A stretch of 9,154 bases of DNA from Dorea sp. CAG:317 (GTDB taxonomy: Bacteria; Bacillota; Clostridia; Lachnospirales; Lachnospiraceae). The notes beneath the pieces were generated by a model. It made no database searches, was not told the origin of the DNA, and worked only from the letters and a program-made list of their open reading frames with translations. The DNA lies in assembly GCA_000433535.1 (NCBI GenBank), contig FR892671.1:20311-29464 (forward strand), written 5' to 3'. Shown piece after piece: positions 1-6,203 of this stretch; the stretch's first letter is position 1, and every line of letters starts with the position of its first letter. Position numbers and translations under genes: made by a program.

Positions 1-143
1 CCCGCCACTACCGTGTTCTGATTCTGCCAGAGGTATAAGATGCACTCGTTTTCCCGGCAGTGAAGAAGCAGATACTCCTCCACCGCCAGATTTTTATATG
101 GATGTGTATTGTCAGTTTCTATATAAGTCAATTGCTCGATCAT
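1..143 (-). CDS. lplA: lipoate-protein ligase A family protein, N-terminal fragment (runs off window)
   Basis: This is the last visible gene of the glycine cleavage operon; only its first 47 codons are in the window and the frame is open to base 1. The fragment reads MIEQLTYIETDN, then NLAVEEYLLLH, then ILYLWQNQNTVVAG. This is the usual start of LplA-type ligases: an N-terminal helix with the NLAxEEYL pattern, followed by a strand with the W-Q-N-x-N-T-V-V signature before the nucleotide/lipoate-binding loop. LplA activates free lipoate with ATP and attaches it to a lysine of carrier proteins, here presumably GcvH encoded upstream. The chosen ATG at 143 has GGAG about 9 bases upstream; an in-frame ATG at 158 is an alternative start. 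It begins 23 bases after the gcvPB stop, which suggests co-transcription. A LipM/LipL-like octanoyl or lipoyl transferase from the same superfamily cannot be excluded from so short a piece. Confidence 0.82.
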   Translation of the reverse strand, partial: MIEQLTYIETDNTHPYKNLAVEEYLLLHCRENECILYLWQNQNTVVA

Positions 144-166
144 TTTCTTACACTCCATCTTATTAT

Positions 167-1594
167 TTATGAAAATTCATATCTTAAAACCGGATGTCTT
201 GCAGCTCCCACTTCATCCAGCCTTGTCACCGGAGTTGTCACCGGCGCACTGTGAAGGCTCTCCGCCTCCTTCTCTGCCATTTCGTACAAATTCCGAAATA
301 CTGCAACCGCCTCGTCCAGTGTCTCTTTTGATTCCGTCTCTGTCGGCTCAACCATAAGCGCCTCGTCTACGATCAGAGGGAAGTACATTGTCGGTGGATG
401 GATTCCGTTGTCCAGAAGTCCTTTGGCTATATCCATCGCAGACACACCGGTTTTTTTCTTCAGATCTGCAAGGCTCATAACAAACTCATGCATACACACT
501 TCATCATAAGCCATCGTATAGAGATCTTTCAGCTTGTTCATCATATAATTTGCATTCAGCACTGCATTCTGACTTGCTTCCGGTATTCCTTCTTTTCCAA
601 GCGTCATTAAATAGGTCAGCGCTCTCACAGCAACTAAGAAATTCCCATAGAAGCTCTTTACCTCGCCTATACTGTGGCGGGCTTTTACAAAGGAAAGCCG
701 GTCTTCTCCTTCTACACTTACTGATGGGAGAAATTCTGCCAGAAGCAACTTGCATCCGACAGGACCGCTTCCCGGGCCGCCTCCTCCGTGCGGAGTAGAG
801 AAGGTTTTATGAAGATTCAAATGAATGACATCAAATCCCATATCGCCCGGTCTAACTGTTCCCATAACCGCATTCAGGTTCGCCCCGTCATAATAACACA
901 ACCCTCCGCACTCATGGATAATTTTCGTAATCTCCAAAATGTTTTTATCAAATAGTCCTACTGTATTCGGATTGGTAAGCATAAGTCCTGCTGTATCTTC
1001 GCCCACTGCCTCACGCAGTTTCTCGAGATCCACACATCCATCCGCACCGGAAGGAATACTGACTACCGAGTAGCCTGCCATCACCGCACTTGCCGGATTC
1101 GTTCCGTGCGCGGAATCCGGAACAATGATCTTGGTACGCTTCTTGTCGCCTCTGCTTTCATGATAAGCCTTGATAAGCAGAAGACCGGTAAACTCTCCGT
1201 GTGCCCCTGCTGCCGGCTGGAAGGTCACGTGATCCATTCCCGTAATTTCGCTCAAATAACATTCCGCCATCTTAAGCACTTCCAGACACCCCTGCACTGT
1301 ATGTTCCGGCTGAAGTGGATGAATCTGCGTAAAGCCATCCAGCGCTGCCATATCTTCATTGATCTTCGGATTATACTTCATCGTACAGGAACCAAGTGGA
1401 TAGAACCCGTCATTGACTCCATGACACTTCTTCGCCAATTCTGTGTAATGTCTGCTAAGTTCATTTTCCGATAATTGAGGAAGGTGAAGTTTTTCTTCTC
1501 TTCTGTCTTTTTCTTCCGGGAGCACAACTTCTACATCACACTCCGGGAGGAGGCTTAATCCTCTTCCTTCTTTTCCTTTTTCAAATATTAACAT
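167..1594 (-). CDS. gcvPB: glycine dehydrogenase (aminomethyl-transferring), subunit 2 (P-protein beta half)
   Basis: This is the C-terminal-half subunit of the split, PLP-dependent P-protein of the cytoplasmic glycine cleavage system. With GcvPA it decarboxylates glycine and passes the aminomethyl group to lipoyl-GcvH. The 475-residue product has the expected length. Visible family motifs are YPLGSCTMKYNP (residues 65-76), FQPAAGAHGE (125-134), the PLP-contacting stretch YYDGANLNA (234-242, Asp236), and NLHKTFSTPHGGGGPG, in which Lys263 is the expected Schiff-base lysine. The C-terminus keeps the common TTPVTRLDEVGAARHPV ending. The ATG at 1594 lies 3 bases beyond the gcvPA stop and has a GGGGGTG ribosome-binding site inside the gcvPA tail, so translation is probably coupled and should favour the equal amounts needed by a heteromeric enzyme. 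No truncation or missing catalytic residue is seen. Confidence 0.97.
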   Translation of the reverse strand: MLIFEKGKEGRGLSLLPECDVEVVLPEEKDRREEKLHLPQLSENELSRHYTELAKKCHGVNDGFYPLGSCTMKYNPKINEDMAALDGFTQIHPLQPEHTVQGCLEVLKMAECYLSEITGMDHVTFQPAAGAHGEFTGLLLIKAYHESRGDKKRTKIIVPDSAHGTNPASAVMAGYSVVSIPSGADGCVDLEKLREAVGEDTAGLMLTNPNTVGLFDKNILEITKIIHECGGLCYYDGANLNAVMGTVRPGDMGFDVIHLNLHKTFSTPHGGGGPGSGPVGCKLLLAEFLPSVSVEGEDRLSFVKARHSIGEVKSFYGNFLVAVRALTYLMTLGKEGIPEASQNAVLNANYMMNKLKDLYTMAYDEVCMHEFVMSLADLKKKTGVSAMDIAKGLLDNGIHPPTMYFPLIVDEALMVEPTETESKETLDEAVAVFRNLYEMAEKEAESLHSAPVTTPVTRLDEVGAARHPVLRYEFS

Positions 1595-1597
1595 CCA

Positions 1598-2908
1598 TTA
1601 CACCCCCTTTACGATTGCTGCCGTCCGGTCGATTTCTTCTTTACTGTTCATCTCCGTACAGCACCACAAAATTCTATGTTCATCCAGTGGATATCCTCCC
1701 AGAATTCCCTCTTCTTCCAACGCTTCCAGTATCTTTTCTGCCGGAGTCTCTGATACGGTTACGAACTCATGGAAAAATTCTCTTTCATTTTCCAGTCTGC
1801 ATCCCGCGTCCTGAAGACGTGCCGCCATATAATGTGCTTTTGAAGTACACTGAACTGCTGCTTTTCTAAGTCCTTCATTTCCCATTGCTGCCAGATACAC
1901 TCCGACTGCCAGCGCGCATAATGCCTGATTCGAACAGATGTTGCTGGATGCTTTCTCTCTGCGGATATGTTGTTCTCTTGCCTGCAGCGTAAGAACATAT
2001 CCCGTCTTTCCATTGTGATCTGTCGTCTGTCCTACAATTCGTCCCGGAAGTTTTCTCGTCATTGCTGCTACACACGCCATAAATCCAAGATATGGACCTC
2101 CGAATGCAAGTGGAAGTCCAAGCGGCTGTCCTTCGCCGACTGCCACATCTGCTCCGTATTCCTTCGGTGTTTTTAATACACCAAGCGAGATCGGATTCAC
2201 TCCCATAATATATTTCGCGCCTGATTCGTGTGCAATCTCACCAATCAGCTCAGCCTCTTCCAGATATCCGCAGTAATTCGGATGCTGAATATATACACAT
2301 GCAGTCTCTTTATCGACCAGCTCTTTTAACGCCTCTGTATCTGTCACTCCATCCTTGGAAGGAACAAATACAAGCTCCATTCCATTTCCGAAACAATATG
2401 TTTTGATTACATCCAGAACTTTGGGGTCCACTGTTTCGGAAACCAGTGCTTTACTTCTCTTTCTGTCTCTGCACATTGCAATTCCTTCTGCGGCTGCAGT
2501 CGCCCCATCATATACGGAAGCGTTGGATGCATCCATTCCGGTCAGATCACTGATCATCGTCTGATATTCAAATATGGACTGCAAGATTCCCTGACTTACT
2601 TCTGCCTGATACGGGGTATAGGCTGTCATCAAATTTTCTTTGCTGATCACGCTTTTTACAACCGAGGGGATAAAATGTCTATAGGCTCCTGCACCTCTGA
2701 AGACAACCGGGAATACTTTATTTTTTTGTGCGATTTTCTGCATCGTTTTTCTTACTTCAAACTCTGACATACCTTCCGGAATTTGAAGTCCATCCTTTAC
2801 TTTTACTTCTTCCGGAATATGTGCAAACAACTGCTCTATAGATTCAAATCCAATTTCCCGAAGCATCTCTGTCCGTTCCTGTTCTGTACCCGGAACATAA
2901 CTTCCCAT
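1598..2908 (-). CDS. gcvPA: glycine dehydrogenase (aminomethyl-transferring), subunit 1 (P-protein alpha half)
   Basis: This is the N-terminal-half subunit of the two-part P-protein that partners GcvPB. The fold is that of fold-type I PLP enzymes, but the PLP lysine is supplied by the other subunit. From the ATG at 2908 the product is 436 residues, beginning MGSYVPGTEQERTEMLREIG, which is a typical GcvPA start. Further motifs in order are FRGAGAYRHFIPSVV, AYTPYQAEVSQGILQSIFEY, YDGATAAAEG, HPNYCGYLEE, EGQPLGLPLAFGGPYLGF, and TLQAREQHIRREKASSNICS. The open frame extends upstream to a GTG at 2953 that overlaps the gcvH stop. I chose 2908 because AAGGTGG sits 8 bases before that ATG and because family homology begins there. 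The gene is 34 bases downstream of gcvH and nearly abuts gcvPB, inside one operon with gcvT and gcvH. Confidence 0.96.
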   Translation of the reverse strand: MGSYVPGTEQERTEMLREIGFESIEQLFAHIPEEVKVKDGLQIPEGMSEFEVRKTMQKIAQKNKVFPVVFRGAGAYRHFIPSVVKSVISKENLMTAYTPYQAEVSQGILQSIFEYQTMISDLTGMDASNASVYDGATAAAEGIAMCRDRKRSKALVSETVDPKVLDVIKTYCFGNGMELVFVPSKDGVTDTEALKELVDKETACVYIQHPNYCGYLEEAELIGEIAHESGAKYIMGVNPISLGVLKTPKEYGADVAVGEGQPLGLPLAFGGPYLGFMACVAAMTRKLPGRIVGQTTDHNGKTGYVLTLQAREQHIRREKASSNICSNQALCALAVGVYLAAMGNEGLRKAAVQCTSKAHYMAARLQDAGCRLENEREFFHEFVTVSETPAEKILEALEEEGILGGYPLDEHRILWCCTEMNSKEEIDRTAAIVKGV

Positions 2909-2942
2909 ATCGCTCACCACCTTTTTATTTCTCTCGTTGCTC

Positions 2943-3320
2943 TTACTGTTCACTCTCTACAAATGTTTGATATTCTTCTGCCGATAACAGCGCTTCTTTT
3001 TCTGTCACATCTTTTACTCTTACAAGCCATGCCTCATAAGGGGCTTCGTTAATCTTTTCCGGTGCATCCAGAAGCTCTTCGTTGATTTCACTTACTGTTC
3101 CCGCTACCGGCGCGTAGACATCTGAAACCGCTTTAACAGATTCCACATCGGCAAATGCCTCTCCAACGGTCAATTCATCGCCTTCTTCCGGAAGGTTCAC
3201 AAATACCAGATCCCCAAGCTCTGACTGTGCATAATCTGTTAAACCGATGACCATTTCTTCTCCCTCTTCTTTTACCCACTCGTGTGATTTTGAATACAAT
3301 AATTCTTCTCTTAATTCCAT
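2943..3320 (-). CDS. gcvH: glycine cleavage system H protein (lipoyl carrier)
   Basis: This is the small lipoylated shuttle protein that carries the aminomethyl intermediate from the P-protein to the T-protein; its reduced lipoyl arm is then reoxidised by dihydrolipoamide dehydrogenase. The 125-residue length is normal for the family. It has the KSHEWVKEEG start, IGLTDYAQSELGDLVFVNLP, and the lipoylation hairpin ESVKAVSDVYAPVAG with Lys63 as the predicted attachment site. The C-terminal WLVRVK...LLSAEEYQ matches the family end. AAGGAG is placed about 8 bases before the ATG at 3320. It lies 51 bases after gcvT in an AT-rich spacer with no visible terminator. The downstream lplA-like gene probably serves this lysine. 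No dihydrolipoamide dehydrogenase gene is in view. Confidence 0.97.
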   Translation of the reverse strand: MELREELLYSKSHEWVKEEGEEMVIGLTDYAQSELGDLVFVNLPEEGDELTVGEAFADVESVKAVSDVYAPVAGTVSEINEELLDAPEKINEAPYEAWLVRVKDVTEKEALLSAEEYQTFVESEQ

Positions 3321-3371
3321 GTTAAATTCTCCTTTTCTTTGATTATTATTGATTTTATTTGATTGGTGTTC

Positions 3372-4460
3372 TTATTTGCTTCTCTTGTAAAACGGTAATG
3401 CAGTAACTTCCGCTTCTACCTTCCGTCCTCTTACCTCTACTTCCACTTTGGAGCCAAGCTCTGTGCTTCCTTCAGAAACCAGCGCCATTGCGATCGGGTA
3501 TCCCAAATACGGACAGTGTGTTCCTGATGTCGTAACACCGATTTTCTCTCCGCCCAGCAAAACATCCTGATGCTCTCTTATAATTCCCCGTCCGGTTACC
3601 TTCAGTCCGATTCTTTGTCTCTTCTGTCCTTCGTTAGCTTCTAACGCGGCTTTGCCGATAAAGTTTTCTTTTGCCATTTTCACTGCAAAGCCAAGCCCCG
3701 TCTCCAGAGGTGATACCTCGTCGTCCATCTCATGTCCATAGAGCGGCATTGCTGCTTCCATTCGAAGTGTGTCTCTCGCTCCAAGCCCGCAAGGGATCAA
3801 ACCTTCTTCTTTTCCATTTTCCAAAAGAATATCCCACATCTTCTCTGCGTTGTTGCTGTCCAGATATAGCTCTACACCGTCCTCTCCGGTATATCCGGTC
3901 TTAGATACAATACACGGAATTCCTGCCACCTCTGCTCCAAACACTGCATGGTAATATTTTTTAGGAATACACGCTTCTTCTGTAAGCTTCCTCAGGATTT
4001 CCATTGCTTTCGGTCCCTGCAGTGCAAGCTGCGCCCAGCGATCTGATACATCCGTAAATGTCACATCTCCGAATTGGTGATCCAGCATCCACTGAAAATC
4101 TTTATCTTTGTTGGCAGCATTCACAACAATGAAATAATGTTCTTCTGATTTCTTGTATACGATCAGATCGTCAACCGTTCCGCCATTTTCATTACACATC
4201 GGACTGTATCTTGCCTGACCATCTACCATGTTGTCAAAATTATTCGTAAGAAGCATCTGGAGATTCGCTAATGCGTCTTTTCCTTCGCACAATACTTCTC
4301 CCATGTGTGATACGTCAAATAAGCCTGCCTGTGTCCGAACTGCCATATGCTCTTTGATTACACCTGTTTCATATTGAACCGGCAGCAAATAGCCTCCAAA
4401 AGGTACGATCTTCCCTCCTGCTTTTACATGGGCATCATAAAGTGGGGTTTTTAGTTCCAT
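3372..4460 (-). CDS. gcvT: aminomethyltransferase (glycine cleavage system T protein)
   Basis: GcvT transfers the one-carbon unit from aminomethyl-lipoyl-GcvH to tetrahydrofolate, releasing ammonia and 5,10-methylene-THF. The 362-residue product starts MELKTPLYDAHVKAGGKIVP and carries the expected motifs: FGGYLLPVQY, LFDVSHMGEV (residues 48-57), ARYSPMCNENGGTVDDLIVY with the Asp97-Asp98 pair at the folate and catalytic site, then YTGEDGVELY and GARDTLRMEAAMPLYGHE. The end carries the C-terminal barrel domain typical of the family. I used the ATG at 4460 because AAGGAGG lies 8 bases before it; an in-frame ATG at 4478 would place the Shine-Dalgarno inside the coding region. It is the first gene of the operon and follows a promoter, a glycine aptamer and an intrinsic terminator, so its transcription, and that of the genes behind it, should respond to glycine. 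Confidence 0.97.
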   Translation of the reverse strand: MELKTPLYDAHVKAGGKIVPFGGYLLPVQYETGVIKEHMAVRTQAGLFDVSHMGEVLCEGKDALANLQMLLTNNFDNMVDGQARYSPMCNENGGTVDDLIVYKKSEEHYFIVVNAANKDKDFQWMLDHQFGDVTFTDVSDRWAQLALQGPKAMEILRKLTEEACIPKKYYHAVFGAEVAGIPCIVSKTGYTGEDGVELYLDSNNAEKMWDILLENGKEEGLIPCGLGARDTLRMEAAMPLYGHEMDDEVSPLETGLGFAVKMAKENFIGKAALEANEGQKRQRIGLKVTGRGIIREHQDVLLGGEKIGVTTSGTHCPYLGYPIAMALVSEGSTELGSKVEVEVRGRKVEAEVTALPFYKRSK

Positions 4461-4536
4461 GTTCTCTTCCTCCTTCATTAAGCTTTCCCTCTGTCAACAA
4501 AGACTATGGCATGATATGTGTTCCATTCCATACTAC

Positions 4537-4582
4537 AAAAACAGGGAAACCCAAGACCTTTCCAGATCTTAAATTTCCCTGT
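4537..4582 (-). terminator. intrinsic terminator in the gcvT leader (riboswitch expression platform)
   Basis: Bases 4565-4582 and 4541-4558 form an 18-bp stem (outer arms ACAGGGAAA and TTTCCCTGT, inner arms AAGATC and GGTCTT, joined by three T-G wobble pairs) around a six-base loop. The stem runs straight into five T residues on the minus strand. It lies between the glycine aptamer and gcvT, so it can stop transcription before the operon. The obvious reading is glycine-dependent suppression of this terminator. I could not find a clear antiterminator strand by eye. Confidence 0.88.
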
Positions 4583-4589
4583 CGTTTTT

Positions 4590-4690
4590 CTTCAGAGTTA
4601 TGTCCAAACCCGATTCCTGTGCCTGAGAGTTTCAGATGATTCCTTGCCCCTTCGGCGCTTCCGTTCTACCGGAAGAGCTCTCTCGGATTT
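4590..4690 (-). ncRNA. glycine riboswitch (gcvT-type), single aptamer
   Basis: The minus strand has the hallmark segments of the glycine aptamer in the correct order: CCGAGAGAGC, a hairpin with arms CTTCCG and CGGAAG, the near-invariant core GCGCCGAAGGGGCAA, then CTGAAACTCTCAGGC, which closes the basal stem by pairing CTCTC with GAGAG. The tail that follows (GGACATAACTCTGA) is commonly present after single aptamers and may form the remnant of a second domain. A second GCCGAAGGGGC core is absent, so this is a singlet and not a tandem switch. It precedes a terminator and gcvT. Glycine riboswitches upstream of gcv operons generally turn expression on when glycine is abundant. The exact ends are approximate. 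Confidence 0.95.
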
Positions 4691-4721
4691 TTCAACCAAT
4701 GTCTGCTCTTTATTTTTCTTA

Positions 4722-4751
4722 ATTATAAACACCTTAATTTTGTTTTGTCAA
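4722..4751 (-). promoter_or_regulatory. sigma-A-type promoter of the gcvT operon
   Basis: A perfect TTGACA (4746-4751) and a perfect TATAAT (4722-4727) are separated by 18 bases on the minus strand. Transcription would start near 4715, about 25 bases before the aptamer, giving a leader of roughly 255 bases before gcvT. Both hexamers match the consensus exactly, so the basal promoter should be strong, leaving control mainly to the riboswitch-terminator. Confidence 0.9.
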
Positions 4752-4791
4752 CTCCATTTTTTGTGTATTTAGCACAATTTAAGCGTTATGT

Positions 4792-4819
4792 TTTTCACAT
4801 ATTTGTTGCTATTTTCACA
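4792..4819 (-). repeat. two direct TGTGAAAA repeats upstream of the gcv promoter
   Basis: TGTGAAAA occurs at 4812-4819 and 4792-4799 in the same orientation with a 20-base period, about two helical turns, beginning 40 bases upstream of the -35 box. A third copy (5615-5622) lies just upstream of the FNT promoter in the same orientation. The sequence is AT-rich and the repeat is short, so chance is a real alternative; a role as activator site is a guess. Confidence 0.35.
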
Positions 4820-4831
4820 CATCTGCAATTT

Positions 4832-4849
4832 CCCCAGTAATTACAGGGG
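4832..4849. repeat. 18-base imperfect palindrome downstream of the FNT gene
   Basis: CCCCAGTAATTACAGGGG is self-complementary except for one symmetrical A/A pair. In RNA it would fold as a GC-clamped hairpin about 60 bases beyond the FNT stop codon, but no T-run follows on either strand. It is not a canonical terminator; it could be a protein-binding operator or an RNA 3'-end stabilising hairpin. Confidence 0.4.
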
Positions 4850-4911
4850 TTCTCATGATTCTCATTTTTTTAACAATATCGAAACTGTCTATAAATATAT
4901 TATTTTTTTCA

Positions 4912-5517
4912 TTATACTTTTTTGACCAGCGGCAGCAAAATTCCGCCGACACTGTTTCCCAATGTCATGAGCAAAAGATATATGACAGCCCGCAATGACC
5001 ATGCTCCTGCCAATGAAAAGTAAAACATATTCGCGATACAATGTTCAAAACCACACAATATGAAAACAGTAACGCAAAAAAATAAGATCAATGGATTGCC
5101 TTTTTCACGAAATCCATCTACAGCAACATACATCAGTATTCCGCAAAATACTGCCAGAATCAAAATGCTATGCGGTGTATCCGCAAGTTTTGTCTTACAG
5201 ATTACTTCTGCCGTTCTTCTAAGATTTCTGATTCTCGTTGCTGAAATGGCAGCTGCTGCAAGCGCTGTTCCTGCAAAATTCCCCAGCCATGTGAAAATAA
5301 GCTGTAAAATATATGCTTTTTTATCTTTGGCACTTATAAGATATCCGACTTTTCCCGTGTATAGAAAAAGTCCATTCAGCACAATCGTATAGAGACCCAC
5401 ACCAAAAAGCACCGCTCCGATCACTCTATTTTCCAGCGTCAAATAGACCGCTCCCCCAATGCCGATCGTTATGCCGGCAGCAGCAGCCTTTAGAAATATC
5501 CTCCCATTCTCTTTCAC
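4912..5517 (-). CDS. compact formate/nitrite transporter (FNT) family channel
   Basis: This is a predicted integral membrane protein of 201 residues with six hydrophobic helices, roughly at residues 9-29, 32-60, 70-94, 116-134, 142-173 and 174-197. FNT signatures are FLYTGKVGYL after helix 2, GFEHCIANMF in helix 5 with the conserved pore histidine (His159), and GNSVGGILLP in helix 6. FNT proteins are pentameric channels for small monovalent acids such as formate, nitrite or hydrosulfide. This one is clearly shorter than FocA-type members (about 280 residues), mainly through short termini and loops. The GTG at 5517 is preferred because GGGAGG lies 9 bases before it; a GTG at 5538 would add seven residues but overlaps that site. 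It stands alone between the prd terminator and the gcv promoter. Formate export, linked to one-carbon units from glycine cleavage, is the likeliest role by context; the substrate cannot be read from sequence. Confidence 0.88.
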   Translation of the reverse strand: MKENGRIFLKAAAAGITIGIGGAVYLTLENRVIGAVLFGVGLYTIVLNGLFLYTGKVGYLISAKDKKAYILQLIFTWLGNFAGTALAAAAISATRIRNLRRTAEVICKTKLADTPHSILILAVFCGILMYVAVDGFREKGNPLILFFCVTVFILCGFEHCIANMFYFSLAGAWSLRAVIYLLLMTLGNSVGGILLPLVKKV

Positions 5518-5574
5518 CTCATTGTCCCTCCCTTCCACACATTAGATTCACATTCCCCGAATTCCTATATCGTC

Positions 5575-5604
5575 GTTATATCACAGGGGCAATATTTCTG
5601 TCAA
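5575..5604 (-). promoter_or_regulatory. sigma-A-type promoter of the FNT gene
   Basis: On the minus strand TTGACA (5599-5604) is followed after 18 bases by TATAAC (5575-5580), with a TG one base before the -10 box (extended -10). The start would lie near 5568, about 50 bases upstream of the GTG start. The promoter sits behind the prdE terminator, so the gene should be transcribed independently of the prd cluster. Confidence 0.82.
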
Positions 5605-5660
5605 TTAATTTATTTTTTCACAAAATAACTGATAATATTTCTTTTTTCTATAATATAGCC

Positions 5661-5703
5661 AAAAAAACGCCACATCCCTATAAATATAGGGATATGACGT
5701 TTT
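5661..5703 (-). terminator. intrinsic terminator at the end of the prd cluster
   Basis: Arms at 5685-5700 and 5667-5682 form a 16-bp stem with two T-G wobbles (centre CCCTATA/TATAGGG) and a very tight loop, followed by seven T residues on the minus strand. It begins 12 bases after the prdE stop codon. On the plus strand only a short T-run follows, so any bidirectional function would be weak. Confidence 0.93.
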
Positions 5704-5711
5704 AAATCAAT

Positions 5712-6191
5712 TTATCGATTTTCCTGATCTTTCTTTCTCATTTTCAGTTTTAATAAAGCTTTTGCTTTCAGACAGTCTACACGATCCATGTTGTTTTCAC
5801 CTACAACGTCTGTCTCTTCACCGCTTTCACTCTTATTTATATCGACAATGGCATCCAGATAATCATTTACAACGACAAACTGGGCAACCGTACCGTTAAA
5901 TGTAATACCTGTTACCGGAATTCCGCGCATACCAATCTGTTCAATGGTATTCGTATAATCTACGTGGCTGTTTCCCCATCCATCACAGGAAAGGATGACT
6001 CCGTCTGCACGCATACATTCTGCCCATACAGCGGCTCTTGTACCAACAAGCATTTTGTCCTCATTGCCGTCCGGAGAACCTACGAGCATGACTCCCATCA
6101 GATCGAGGTCTGTATCTTCTGCAACAACTTCTAACAACGGATCTCTGAAATGATGCAATGAAGTTTCCTTTGTTGAAGGACCAATTCCCAT
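5712..6191 (-). CDS. prdE: proline reductase cluster protein PrdE (paralog of the PrdA C-terminal fragment)
   Basis: This 159-residue protein aligns with the C-terminal fragment of PrdA from its very first residues. MGIGPSTKE corresponds to TCIGPASKE of PrdA, and later blocks match: DLMGVMLVGSP with DLCGVVFVGSP, IEQIGMRGIPV (identical in both), and INKSESG with NNKSEAG. It lacks the roughly 45-residue PrdA tail. The PrdA cysteine that becomes the pyruvoyl group is replaced by Gly2, and a second PrdA cysteine (in SYCAVQG) by Asn, so it should not be a pyruvoyl enzyme. Its biochemical role is unknown to me; a structural, maturation or regulatory role beside PrdA is possible. The AGGAGGTG ribosome-binding site overlaps the prdD stop codon and the genes are 12 bases apart, so prdD and prdE are likely co-translated as partners. 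A strong terminator follows directly. Confidence 0.9.
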   Translation of the reverse strand: MGIGPSTKETSLHHFRDPLLEVVAEDTDLDLMGVMLVGSPDGNEDKMLVGTRAAVWAECMRADGVILSCDGWGNSHVDYTNTIEQIGMRGIPVTGITFNGTVAQFVVVNDYLDAIVDINKSESGEETDVVGENNMDRVDCLKAKALLKLKMRKKDQENR

Positions 6192-6203
6192 GTCTTACAC
6201 CTC

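Larger units (their letters stand above)
4461..4911. other. intergenic region between gcvT and the FNT gene: promoter, glycine riboswitch, terminator, upstream repeats
   Basis: This is the only long stretch without a protein-coding gene (451 bases). Read on the minus strand it holds an AT-rich segment with an 18-base imperfect palindrome (4832-4849) and two TGTGAAAA repeats (4792-4799 and 4812-4819). A consensus promoter (4722-4751), a glycine aptamer (about 4590-4690) and a strong terminator hairpin (4537-4582) follow. The last stretch is about 75 bases of leader ending in the gcvT ribosome-binding site. I saw no credible short coding sequence in it. Confidence 0.85.

Noticed and set aside
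1106..1474. 122-codon open frame on the plus strand
   Set aside because: It lies wholly within gcvPB in antisense, has no recognisable motif, and the sense frame codes for a conserved enzyme. The other plus-strand open frames in the window are antisense shadows for the same reason.
2909..2953. Upstream GTG start for gcvPA overlapping the gcvH stop
   Set aside because: The 15 extra codons are lysine-rich and unlike the family, and the good Shine-Dalgarno lies just before the ATG at 2908.
4590..4690. Tandem (two-aptamer) glycine riboswitch
   Set aside because: Only one conserved core is found; the sequence after it runs into the terminator within about 30 bases, leaving no room for a second aptamer.
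4832..4849. Intrinsic terminator of the FNT gene
   Set aside because: The palindrome is GC-clamped but lacks a T-run on either side.
5060..5392. 110-codon open frame on the plus strand opposite the FNT gene
   Set aside because: It is an antisense shadow of a membrane protein gene; the sense strand has promoter, ribosome-binding site and FNT motifs.
5599..5625. Rex- or CRP-like operator near the FNT promoter
   Set aside because: TTGTGAA resembles one half-site, but the expected inverted second half is not present; too weak to call.
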